The notes beneath the pieces were generated by a model. That model saw only the letters and a program-made list of their open reading frames with translations. It searched no databases and was not told where the DNA came from. The position numbers and the translations under genes are program-made. From positions 1-9,090 of the forward strand of contig JAUVIW010000036.1 in NCBI GenBank assembly GCA_030592525.1: DNA of 9,090 nt, written 5' to 3'. The DNA is from an archaeon. Lineage in GTDB: Archaea > B1Sed10-29 > WALL01. Shown in pieces: positions 1-5,365 of the stretch. Position 1 is the first letter of the stretch. Each line of letters starts with the position of its first letter.

Positions 1-107
1 GCCCGCTTGACTTCCTTGGCTTTCTTGACCTCGCGAAGGCTCGCAGTGTCAATCTTGACTAGGCGCTTCCTGGTGCCTTTTCGGATGCGGGCTTTTGGCT
101 TTGGCAT
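1..107 (-). CDS. N-terminus of a very basic protein, unidentified (partial)
   Basis: An ATG at 107-105 opens a frame with no stop up to the left edge, giving 35 complete codons. The peptide begins MPKPKARIRKGTRKRLVKID, and 15 of its 35 residues are Lys or Arg. This composition resembles ribosomal or other RNA-binding proteins, but I do not recognise a family from this fragment. The start is supported by a T-rich TATA-like box centred near 135 on the same strand, 28 nt upstream, which fits a leaderless mRNA. The gene lies just downstream of tRNA-Ser on the same strand. The T-run of its TATA box directly follows the tRNA 3' end and could also terminate tRNA transcription. The C-terminus lies outside the window. 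Confidence 0.6.
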   Translation of the reverse strand, partial: MPKPKARIRKGTRKRLVKIDTASLREVKKAKEVKR

Positions 108-130
108 GTGATAGAATTAGTGCAAATAGC

Positions 131-139
131 GTATAAAAG
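131..139 (-). promoter_or_regulatory. TATA box of the basic-protein gene
   Basis: On the minus strand the sequence CTTTTATAC lies 28 nt (centre to start) upstream of the ATG at 107. This is the spacing seen at the other promoters in this window and implies a leaderless transcript. Its TTTT run also lies 9-12 nt past the tRNA-Ser 3' end, so it could double as a tRNA terminator. Confidence 0.55.
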
Positions 140-147
140 AGTGATGG

Positions 148-292
148 CGCGGAGGGTGAGATTCGAACTCACGTGGGCCGAGGCCCATCGGCTTTCTCGC
201 ACTCCCAACGGGGGGAGGGCTCACAAGGGAGGGGGGTGTCCCCCCTCCTTGTCTCGAGGCCGACGCATTGAACCGGGCTTTGCTACCTCCGC
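148..292 (-). tRNA. tRNA-Ser(CGA) with a 59-nt intron
   Basis: Folding the minus strand gives a complete class II tRNA. The acceptor stem is GCGGAGG/CCTCCGC (292-286 with 155-149) and the discriminator is G at 148, as expected for archaeal tRNA-Ser. The D-stem is GCA/TGC and the anticodon stem is TCGGC/GCCGA. The anticodon is CGA at 256-254. The long variable arm (187-174) has a 5-bp stem, and the T-arm is GTGAG-TTCGAAT-CTCAC. The gene is interrupted at the canonical 37/38 site, so the exons are 292-253 and 193-148 and the spliced RNA is 86 nt. CCA is not encoded. CGA reads the UCG codon. A TATA box lies at the expected distance upstream (317-325). Confidence 0.93.
194..252 (-). other. tRNA-Ser intron at position 37/38 (bulge-helix-bulge)
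   Basis: The splice junctions form a clear bulge-helix-bulge core. A 4-bp helix CTCG (258-255) pairs with CGAG (199-196). It is flanked by a 3-nt bulge AG^A (254-252) on the 5' side and AA^A (195-193) on the 3' side, where ^ marks the predicted EndA cuts. Inside the intron are a 13-bp hairpin (252-240 with 236-223, one bulged C, ACA loop) and a second 5-bp hairpin (217-213 with 206-202). The outer intron helix of the motif is poor, so this is a relaxed rather than full motif. The opposite strand carries four G-runs. Confidence 0.85.
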
Positions 293-315
293 AGCAGCTA
301 GTTTTTGGATGATGG

Positions 316-326
316 GCTTAAAAAGC
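316..326 (-). promoter_or_regulatory. TATA box of tRNA-Ser
   Basis: The minus-strand sequence CTTTTTAAG (325-317) is centred 29 nt upstream of the tRNA 5' end at 292, the usual archaeal box A distance from the transcription start. Confidence 0.6.
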
Positions 327-340
327 ATTACGAGGTCCCC

Positions 341-446
341 GAGCCGAAGGCGAGGTTTTGGTCATTACCGTCGTTCGGACGACGGTAATCAAGCTTTTCG
401 AACGAGGCGAAGCCGAGTGTTACTGCTTTCTGGCGAGAAAGCAGTA
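341..446. repeat. Tandem hairpin cluster between tRNA-Ser and the M50 gene
   Basis: This is the main content of the gene-free stretch 293-461, together with the tRNA promoter. Two perfect 11-bp hairpins with 4-nt loops occur: 364-374 with 379-389 (loop TCGG), and 421-431 with 436-446 (loop GGCG). Each is preceded, reading the + strand, by a 14-nt element GAG[C/G]CGAAG[G/C]CGAG (341-354 and 404-417). That element folds into a small GAA-loop hairpin. The two copies differ only at the paired positions, C-G in one and G-C in the other, so pairing is kept. The larger stems differ in sequence. The function is unknown; an intergenic palindromic element or a structured 3' UTR of the M50 mRNA are both possible. 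Confidence 0.7.
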
Positions 447-454
447 TTGGAGAA

Positions 455-479
455 AAGGTTGTTACGCATTAACAACCTT
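455..479 (-). terminator. Hairpin over the M50 stop codon, possible terminator
   Basis: A perfect 10-bp stem (455-464 with 470-479, 5-nt loop) covers the last codons and the TAA stop of the M50 gene. On the minus strand it ends in CCTTTTCT, a short T-run. It could help end transcription or stabilise the 3' end of the mRNA. The T-run is short and partly inside the stem, so the terminator reading is tentative. Confidence 0.4.
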
Positions 480-1547
480 CAGTATCTCGAAGACCTTGAG
501 GATGTCGTCGCGGAACACAACGCCCTTGAGCTTGTGCTTGTATGTCACAGGAAGGGCGTCGACCTGGTCCTTGTTCATCTTCTTTAAGGCATCCATGATC
601 GAGTGGCTCATTGAAATGGGCCTTAGCTTCCTGGCCACGCGGCCTATCTTGGTCGTTTTCCACTTGCTTTTGGGCACGTGCCTGATGTCATAGAGGCTCG
701 TGGTGCCAATGTGGCCGTCCAGCTCTATGAGGGCAACGAGGGAGCGTGAGGTAATCATGTCCTCCACGACCATGTCTATGCTGTCATCATCGTCCACAAG
801 AAGGTAATTAGTGCGTATAACATTGGCGAGGGGCACTCCTGTGAGCAATTCGTCGCTGAGGGCGAACTCCATTTCTGCTGCCGACCCGAGCCAGATGAAC
901 ACGCTGATGACCATGAGGATGAGGTTGTACGTGAGGAAGGCGAAGAGGAAGAGGAATACTGTCACGATGCGCGACACGCGCGTCGCTATCCTGGTGGCGT
1001 CCACGTACTTCATGCCCATCGCGAGCACGGAGCGGAACACGCGGCCGCCGTCCAGGGGAATGGCGGGGATGAAGAGGTTGAACACGCCCAGGAGCCAGTT
1101 CAGCCAGAAGTATGATGACACGAGGAACGGAATGAAGGGCACCGCGGCCTCAGTGTCGAGCACCATGTTCCAGCCAGCGAGGTCGTATATCGGGATGCCG
1201 AAAGCCCAAACACCCAATGCGATTAGGGTGCAGAACACGAGGTTGAACATGGGGCCGGCTATGGCCATGCGGAACTCATCGAACGCGCTGAGCTTGGACT
1301 CGCTCATCACAGCCATGCCGCCTATTGGCAGGAGGATTATGCGCTTTACCTCAATTCCCTCTCTTTTGGCTATTAAGGCATGAGTAAGCTCGTGAGCGAC
1401 GATGGATGTGAATAAAACGAACAGAACGACCGAAAAAAGCCAATCAAAGAACAGAACAAGTGGCAAAAGGAGTAAAAAGCTTATGTGGAGCTCTATATCA
1501 ATATCAAAGACCGTGAGAAGCTTCCATGACCCTTTCATAGTGACCAT
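462..1547 (-). CDS. Site-2 protease-like M50 membrane metallopeptidase with C-terminal CBS domains
   Basis: This is an intramembrane zinc protease of family M50, expected to cut membrane-anchored substrates within or near the bilayer. The 361-residue product has hydrophobic segments around 22-50, 95-117, 137-162, 194-206 and 208-220. The zinc motif HELTH is at 52-56 with catalytic E53. The third ligand motif IPLDGG has D166 (equivalent to NPxDG). AGP at 97-99 is the usual loop motif. Residues about 235-360 read as a CBS pair, as in the archaeal S2P of Methanocaldococcus, where CBS domains are thought to regulate access or activity. The ATG at 1547 is preferred because a TATA box (1568-1575) is centred 24-25 nt upstream, giving a leaderless mRNA; ATG 1538 is an alternative. 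The gene is divergent from a peptidase operon 33 bp away, with interlocked promoters. The physiological substrate cannot be told from sequence. Confidence 0.92.
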   Translation of the reverse strand: MVTMKGSWKLLTVFDIDIELHISFLLLLPLVLFFDWLFSVVLFVLFTSIVAHELTHALIAKREGIEVKRIILLPIGGMAVMSESKLSAFDEFRMAIAGPMFNLVFCTLIALGVWAFGIPIYDLAGWNMVLDTEAAVPFIPFLVSSYFWLNWLLGVFNLFIPAIPLDGGRVFRSVLAMGMKYVDATRIATRVSRIVTVFLFLFAFLTYNLILMVISVFIWLGSAAEMEFALSDELLTGVPLANVIRTNYLLVDDDDSIDMVVEDMITSRSLVALIELDGHIGTTSLYDIRHVPKSKWKTTKIGRVARKLRPISMSHSIMDALKKMNKDQVDALPVTYKHKLKGVVFRDDILKVFEILKVVNA

Positions 1548-1549
1548 AA

Positions 1550-1558
1550 CTATATATT
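1550..1558 (+). promoter_or_regulatory. TATA box of the zinc protein-peptidase operon
   Basis: The + strand TATATATT (1551-1558) is centred about 26 nt before the ATG at 1581, which fits a leaderless mRNA. It lies 4 bp from the start codon of the divergent M50 gene. Confidence 0.65.
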
Positions 1559-1566
1559 CCTCGAGC

Positions 1567-1576
1567 GTATAAAAGG
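1567..1576 (-). promoter_or_regulatory. TATA box of the M50 gene
   Basis: The minus-strand CTTTTATA (1575-1568) is centred about 24-25 nt upstream of the M50 ATG at 1547. It lies between the opposing TATA box and the opposing start codon, so the two promoters are crossed. Confidence 0.6.
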
Positions 1577-1580
1577 GCGT

Positions 1581-1787
1581 ATGGTGGACTTAACAGGGGT
1601 CTGTGACCTCTGCGGCCGCCCGGGAAAGCTTGTTTCTTGCGCGAGGTGCGGCAAGAGAGTGTGCGAAAAGTGCCGCAAAGGCACGGTTTGCAAGCTTTGT
1701 AAGGACAGGCTGCCCGGCGGAGGAGAGCTAGCAATCCCCGAGAGCGCCAAGCCCACCACTGTAAATCCCGGAGACTACCGCAAATGA
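1581..1787 (+). CDS. Small zinc-binding protein with four CxxC pairs
   Basis: A 68-residue protein whose first 43 residues carry eight cysteines as four CxxC knuckles: C8/C11, C20/C23, C28/C31 and C37/C40. The spacing C-x2-C-x8-C-x2-C-x4-C-x2-C-x5-C-x2-C suggests a cross-braced two-zinc fold of the B-box/HIT-finger kind. The fold assignment is inference from spacing only. The C-terminal 25 residues are Pro- and Gly-rich and probably disordered. It is the first gene of the + operon: its TGA overlaps the ATG of the aminopeptidase gene as ATGA (1784-1787), so the two are probably translationally coupled. Such a domain could serve protein-protein or RNA contacts for the peptidases that follow. 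No specific function can be assigned. Transcription is likely leaderless from the TATA box at 1551-1558. Confidence 0.8.
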   Translation: MVDLTGVCDLCGRPGKLVSCARCGKRVCEKCRKGTVCKLCKDRLPGGGELAIPESAKPTTVNPGDYRK

Positions 1788-2692
1788 ACGCCTTGGCCAA
1801 TGCGGCGAGGAACGCTATCGCGCTCGCCAAGCCCAAAAAAAGCGAGCGATTGCTCGTGGTGACAGACGAGCCATCAATGGAGGTAGGGCTCGCCATCTAT
1901 CGGGCCGCAAGCAAGAAGTGCGAGGCAGCCCTGATGATGATAGCGCCAACAGGCCAGCACGGGCGGGAGCCACCAAAAGCCGTTGCCAGGGCACTGCTTG
2001 ACTATAACATTGTGTATGCGCCAACAGCATACTCACTCACACACACCAATGCAATTAGGGCGGCGCGCAACAAGGGTGGGCGAATCGCCACGCTGCCGGG
2101 CATCACAAAACAAGTGTTCATTCGGGGAATGGGTGCGGACTACAATCAAATACACTCATTCGGCGCGAAGCTCAAGAAAAAGTATGAGGCAGCGGAGTGG
2201 ATACACGTCACCGCAAAAGGGACGGATGCCTGGTTCAAAATAGGAAACAGGGAAATCCTTAATGACGATGGCCAGCTGCACCAGAAAAAGTACATCTGCA
2301 ACCTGCCTGCAGGCGAAGTGGGGCTCGCACCGAAAGGGGCATGGGGCGCTGTTACTGTTTACAAGTCGCCTTTCGTCAAGAAGGGAACGAAGTTCACTTT
2401 CGAAAAGGATAATGTAATCGGATGCACGGACCCGAAGTTCAAGAAGATGATTTGGGCAAAAAAGACACGCCGAAACATCGCTGAGTTCTCCATCGGCACG
2501 AACCCGAAAGCGAAGCTAAGTGGAAACGTGCTCGAGGACGAAAAAGTCAAGGGGACTTTTCATTTCGCTGTCGGCGACTCAAAAAGCATGCAGGGCACAG
2601 TCACATCAGACATTCACATTGACTTCATCATAGAAAAGCCAACAATATACTTCGATGACAAGGAAATAATGCGCGAGGGGGCATTCATATGA
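1784..2692 (+). CDS. M29-family (thermophilic aminopeptidase-like) metallopeptidase, compact form
   Basis: The 302-residue protein matches the C-terminal half of the M29 aminopeptidases (AmpS/AmpT/PepS). These remove N-terminal residues from peptides using a dinuclear metal site in the cytosol. The motifs are in order: NLPAGEV at 173-179 (E178), AEF-SIGTNP at 233-241 (E234), GTFHFAVGDS at 257-266 (H260) and HID at 278-280 (H278, D280). These correspond to the five metal ligands known in the Thermus enzyme. The residue seven after the His, a catalytic Tyr there, appears to be Lys267 here. The protein is about 100 residues shorter than the usual ~410, the loss being in the N-terminal half, so activity may differ. 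It starts in an ATGA overlap with the zinc protein, with GGAG 10 nt upstream. It ends in another ATGA overlap with the M24 gene. Confidence 0.85.
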   Translation: MNALANAARNAIALAKPKKSERLLVVTDEPSMEVGLAIYRAASKKCEAALMMIAPTGQHGREPPKAVARALLDYNIVYAPTAYSLTHTNAIRAARNKGGRIATLPGITKQVFIRGMGADYNQIHSFGAKLKKKYEAAEWIHVTAKGTDAWFKIGNREILNDDGQLHQKKYICNLPAGEVGLAPKGAWGAVTVYKSPFVKKGTKFTFEKDNVIGCTDPKFKKMIWAKKTRRNIAEFSIGTNPKAKLSGNVLEDEKVKGTFHFAVGDSKSMQGTVTSDIHIDFIIEKPTIYFDDKEIMREGAFI

Positions 2693-3711
2693 ACGTAAGA
2701 CTAAAGCAATTGTACGACAAAATCAAGAACAAGTGCGACTCAATACTATTACTGAGCGGGGGTGACAGGCCGGACATGAACCTGCTTTACTACAGCGGGC
2801 TAAATGCGCTCGACGCGAGCGGCGCACTGTACTGGAAGCTTGACAAAGAGCCGGTGCTCCTAATCTCGGACGTGAACCAAAAGGCCGAGATCCAGAACGT
2901 CGTGCAGAAAAAGACACAGAACGACCTGTACAAAACCATAGAATCCCACAGCAAGATACAGAAGATTGGATTCAACGCCAACAGGATAAGCATCAAGACA
3001 ATGGTCCGCCTCCAGGCAAAGCTCCCCACAATGCGGTTCATTGACATCAGCGACGAGCTCCGCGACATAAGGGCGATAAAGGACGCCAAGGAGCTGAAGA
3101 GCATGAAGAAGGCTGCTGACCTCGCGAAAAGCGCCCTGCGCCTCGGTGAAAAGATGGTCGGCAAGCGCGAGATGGACGTTTACAAAAAGATTAACGAGTA
3201 CTACCTAAGCAAGGGCGCAAGGCCCGCGTTCGACACAATAGTGGCTGCGGGCGACAACACCAAGTTCATCCACACCTACCCAACGGACAAGCGCATCAAC
3301 AAGAGTGACATGGTAATCATTGACACCGGCGCGCGGGTTGACGGGTACTGCTCTGACTTCACAACATCGTTCTGCAAGAAGCCCGGCGAGCGGGAGACAG
3401 TGCTCCTCGACCTCGTGAAGGACGCAAGCAAGGAAGCAATGAAGGTCATAAGGCCTGGAATGAACGCGGGCGAAGCGTGCGAGCGCGTTAAGATAGTGTT
3501 CATGGACTTCGCGAAGTACTGGCCATACCCGCTTGGGCATGGTGTTGGCCTTGACATCCACGAGTACCCGAACATCCGGATTGGGAGCGACGACATACTG
3601 CGCAAGGGAATGGTGTTCACTCTCGAGCCTGGCTTAATCGTGCCGGATGTCGGCGGCGCGCGCATTGAGGTGACCGGCGTGCTGCAGTCAAAGGGGTTCA
3701 AGGCTTTCTAA
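2689..3711 (+). CDS. M24-family metallopeptidase (Xaa-Pro dipeptidase/aminopeptidase-like)
   Basis: A 340-residue protein with the two-domain plan of M24B enzymes, which cut bonds next to proline in peptides. Residues about 1-128 form the creatinase-like N-terminal domain and about 135-340 the pita-bread catalytic domain. The five metal ligands are visible: D212 (VIIDTGA), D223 (YCSDFT), H284 (PLGHGVGLDIHE), E313 (TLEPG) and E327 (ARIEV). H195 and H291 fit the substrate-side histidines. The start overlaps the stop of the M29 gene as ATGA (2689-2692). GAGGGG (2675-2680) lies 8 nt upstream, a usable ribosome binding site. With the M29 enzyme it would cover both general and proline-blocked peptides, consistent with a peptide recycling operon. 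Methionine aminopeptidase is less likely because of the N-terminal domain and the two-domain length. Confidence 0.93.
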   Translation: MNVRLKQLYDKIKNKCDSILLLSGGDRPDMNLLYYSGLNALDASGALYWKLDKEPVLLISDVNQKAEIQNVVQKKTQNDLYKTIESHSKIQKIGFNANRISIKTMVRLQAKLPTMRFIDISDELRDIRAIKDAKELKSMKKAADLAKSALRLGEKMVGKREMDVYKKINEYYLSKGARPAFDTIVAAGDNTKFIHTYPTDKRINKSDMVIIDTGARVDGYCSDFTTSFCKKPGERETVLLDLVKDASKEAMKVIRPGMNAGEACERVKIVFMDFAKYWPYPLGHGVGLDIHEYPNIRIGSDDILRKGMVFTLEPGLIVPDVGGARIEVTGVLQSKGFKAF

Positions 3712-4785
3712 ATGGCGATAAAGAAGTTCAAGAAGCCGCTCGAGGCGAAGATGCGTGTAGGCCTTGAGATTTGGCTGGTGGGCATGAAGCGCCTGAAGGC
3801 CGCGGGCCTCCCAATCAATATGCGCGCACTCAATGCTTTCGAGAACGATTACCGCGAGGGCAAGGTACGGTTCGGCGTGCTGCCCGACAAAAAGGATTTG
3901 GGGAAAACGCGCGGAGGCAGAGTGGTCGGGCAGTTTGTCAAGATGAAGGACGGCACAAAGATGATGATGCTTCCGAAAGCGCAGGCAGAGAGCGCACAAG
4001 GCGTGCTCATTGCCGGGCACGAGGAAACCCACAACTTCATGGATTACATTCCGACTCATTCTCTCGTTGACTACCAAATGCGCTTTGACTTGCACGTCCG
4101 TGAGAAGAACGAGGCTGTCACAGACCTCATAAACGACCTGGCTTTTCTGGCCGCGGGCTACCCCAAAAAGAGGGTAATGCGGGCGATGGACGTCACTGCC
4201 TACAAGACAAAAGAGGCTTACAAGGAGCTTATGGGTGACCTCAAGAAGCAGGGCAAGCACGATGTCGCGAGGAACCTGAACGACATCGTGAACCAGTCAT
4301 TCAAAAGGGCGAAGTTCTTCCGTGACCCGATGATATCCGGCATTATCCAGGGCATGGGTGAAGGGTATGAGACTGAAAGGGACCCGCATTACGCTGATGA
4401 CATCGGCAAGTTCGTGCGGACTGTTTTCGATGGTGAGCTCAAGTTCGAGCCCAAGGACTACAAAGAGCTGCATAAGCGCTTGCTGTACATTAACCGCGTG
4501 AACGAGCACGTGTTCAGGAACAAGCCTCGTGAAATAAAGGTCGGTGCGCTCAAGAGGATGTTCGACAGGCACCCTGGGCTAAAGCGTGAGAGTAAAGCAA
4601 GCTTAAAGGTAGCTATCGAAACCCTCAAAAAATCGCCTCTGGCAGAGAGGAAAAGGGCGGCTGAACGGCTTGAGACCGCAGTGCTACGCGATGCAAAGCC
4701 GAGTGAGTGGGCTCGTGTAAGTAAATTCAAGCGCGAACGCATCAAGCGCGAGAAAAAGCGCGCTAAGGGAAAGATTAAGATCTAG
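3712..4785 (+). CDS. Putative HExxH zinc metalloprotease with a long basic C-terminal tail
   Basis: A 357-residue protein I cannot place in a named family. It has HEETH at 103-107 in a helix-like context (LIAGHEETHNFMDYI). This is followed by NEAVTDLINDLAFLAAG (133-149), where E134, D138 or D142 could supply the third zinc ligand. That arrangement is typical of zincin proteases. The middle region (160-285) is helical and mixed charge. Residues about 287-357 are strongly basic, ending in runs of KR and KK, suggesting contact with nucleic acid or the ribosome. The ATG follows the TAA of the M24 gene with no gap, so it is the last gene of the + operon. Its TAG lies in a CTAG palindrome shared with the convergent methyltransferase gene. 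The D-[IL]-[IL]-N-D motif recurs in the HExxH protein at 6763-7614. Protease activity is inference. Confidence 0.8.
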   Translation: MAIKKFKKPLEAKMRVGLEIWLVGMKRLKAAGLPINMRALNAFENDYREGKVRFGVLPDKKDLGKTRGGRVVGQFVKMKDGTKMMMLPKAQAESAQGVLIAGHEETHNFMDYIPTHSLVDYQMRFDLHVREKNEAVTDLINDLAFLAAGYPKKRVMRAMDVTAYKTKEAYKELMGDLKKQGKHDVARNLNDIVNQSFKRAKFFRDPMISGIIQGMGEGYETERDPHYADDIGKFVRTVFDGELKFEPKDYKELHKRLLYINRVNEHVFRNKPREIKVGALKRMFDRHPGLKRESKASLKVAIETLKKSPLAERKRAAERLETAVLRDAKPSEWARVSKFKRERIKREKKRAKGKIKI

Positions 4786-5315
4786 TTCTGCACCAGGAAG
4801 ACAACGCTTTGTTCCTGGTCGCTGGCGCCAACAACTTTCTTTGCAATCACATTCATGCCACGGGTCAACTGGTCCAGCCTAACCATGACTTGGGCCTTGG
4901 TGAATACATTGGCAAAGTGCGAAAGGAGAATGGTTTTTCCGGGGCGTAGCACTCGGCGCATTTCACTCATTGCCTTTTCCTTGTCGCCGACGGCATGGAT
5001 TGTGTCAAGGCAAACGGCGAAGTCAAACGAGTCGTCCTCGAACGGTAATGACTCCGCAGAGGCCGCAGTAACATTGTAGCCTTTTTTCTTGGCGTCATCC
5101 ATCATGCGCTGGTCTATCTCAACCCCAGTTACATCAAGCGTGATCCCTCGGCCCTTGAGGTAGTCCTCGAACAGGCCGGTGCCGATTCCGACATCAATCA
5201 CTTTGCCGACGAGGTCGCGCTCATCCAGAAGAGGCAGCATGCCATCATACTTCTTGAACTGAATCTCCTTCATCCAGGACTCGTAGACTAAGCTTGAAAT
5301 ACCCATGAAAAACAC
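4782..5315 (-). CDS. Class I SAM-dependent methyltransferase
   Basis: A Rossmann-fold methyltransferase of about 177 residues. Motif I is VIDVGIGTG (39-47) and the motif II acid is E66 (TGVEIDQ). A LPFEDDSFDFAVCLDTIHAV-type strand 4 region follows (90-109), then motif RVLRPGKTILLSHF. This is the general ubiE/BioC-like pattern; the substrate is unknown. Three starts are possible. GTG 5369 overlaps the stop of the upstream gene as GTGA. GTG 5315 lies 28 nt from a TATA box (5341-5346). ATG 5306 is the third. I chose 5315 because it matches the leaderless spacing seen elsewhere in the window. The extra N-terminal residues from 5369 add nothing recognisable. The stop codon shares CTAG (4782-4785) with the convergent HExxH gene. 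The neighbouring cytochrome gene gives no clear clue to its target. Confidence 0.85.
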   Translation of the reverse strand: MFFMGISSLVYESWMKEIQFKKYDGMLPLLDERDLVGKVIDVGIGTGLFEDYLKGRGITLDVTGVEIDQRMMDDAKKKGYNVTAASAESLPFEDDSFDFAVCLDTIHAVGDKEKAMSEMRRVLRPGKTILLSHFANVFTKAQVMVRLDQLTRGMNVIAKKVVGASDQEQSVVFLVQN

Positions 5316-5338
5316 CAGACGTATAGTTAGGCGCTTGA

Positions 5339-5348
5339 TGTATAAATC
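5339..5348 (-). promoter_or_regulatory. TATA box of the methyltransferase gene
   Basis: The minus-strand TTTATA (5346-5341) lies inside the 5' end of the methyltransferase reading frame. It is about 28 nt before GTG 5315 and 37 nt before ATG 5306. It argues for independent transcription of the methyltransferase and against the longer start at 5369. Confidence 0.5.
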
Positions 5349-5365
5349 ACTTAAGGGTGCTGGGC

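Noticed and set aside
341..479. CRISPR-like array from the successive hairpins
   Set aside because: There are only two or three palindromes with different sequences, no identical direct repeats and no regular spacers.
108..587. A 159-codon + strand frame across tRNA-Ser and the hairpin cluster
   Set aside because: It reads through a tRNA gene in antisense and into the 3' end of the M50 gene; the composition is not protein-like.
811..1383. A 190-codon open frame on the + strand
   Set aside because: It lies wholly antisense to the M50 gene, has a low-complexity Arg/Met-rich product without domain features, and has no promoter. It is a by-product of the codon bias of the real gene.
3688..4260. 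A 190-codon open frame on the - strand
   Set aside because: It is antisense to the M24 and HExxH genes, its product is Leu/His-rich without motifs, and the + genes it covers have clear family signatures.
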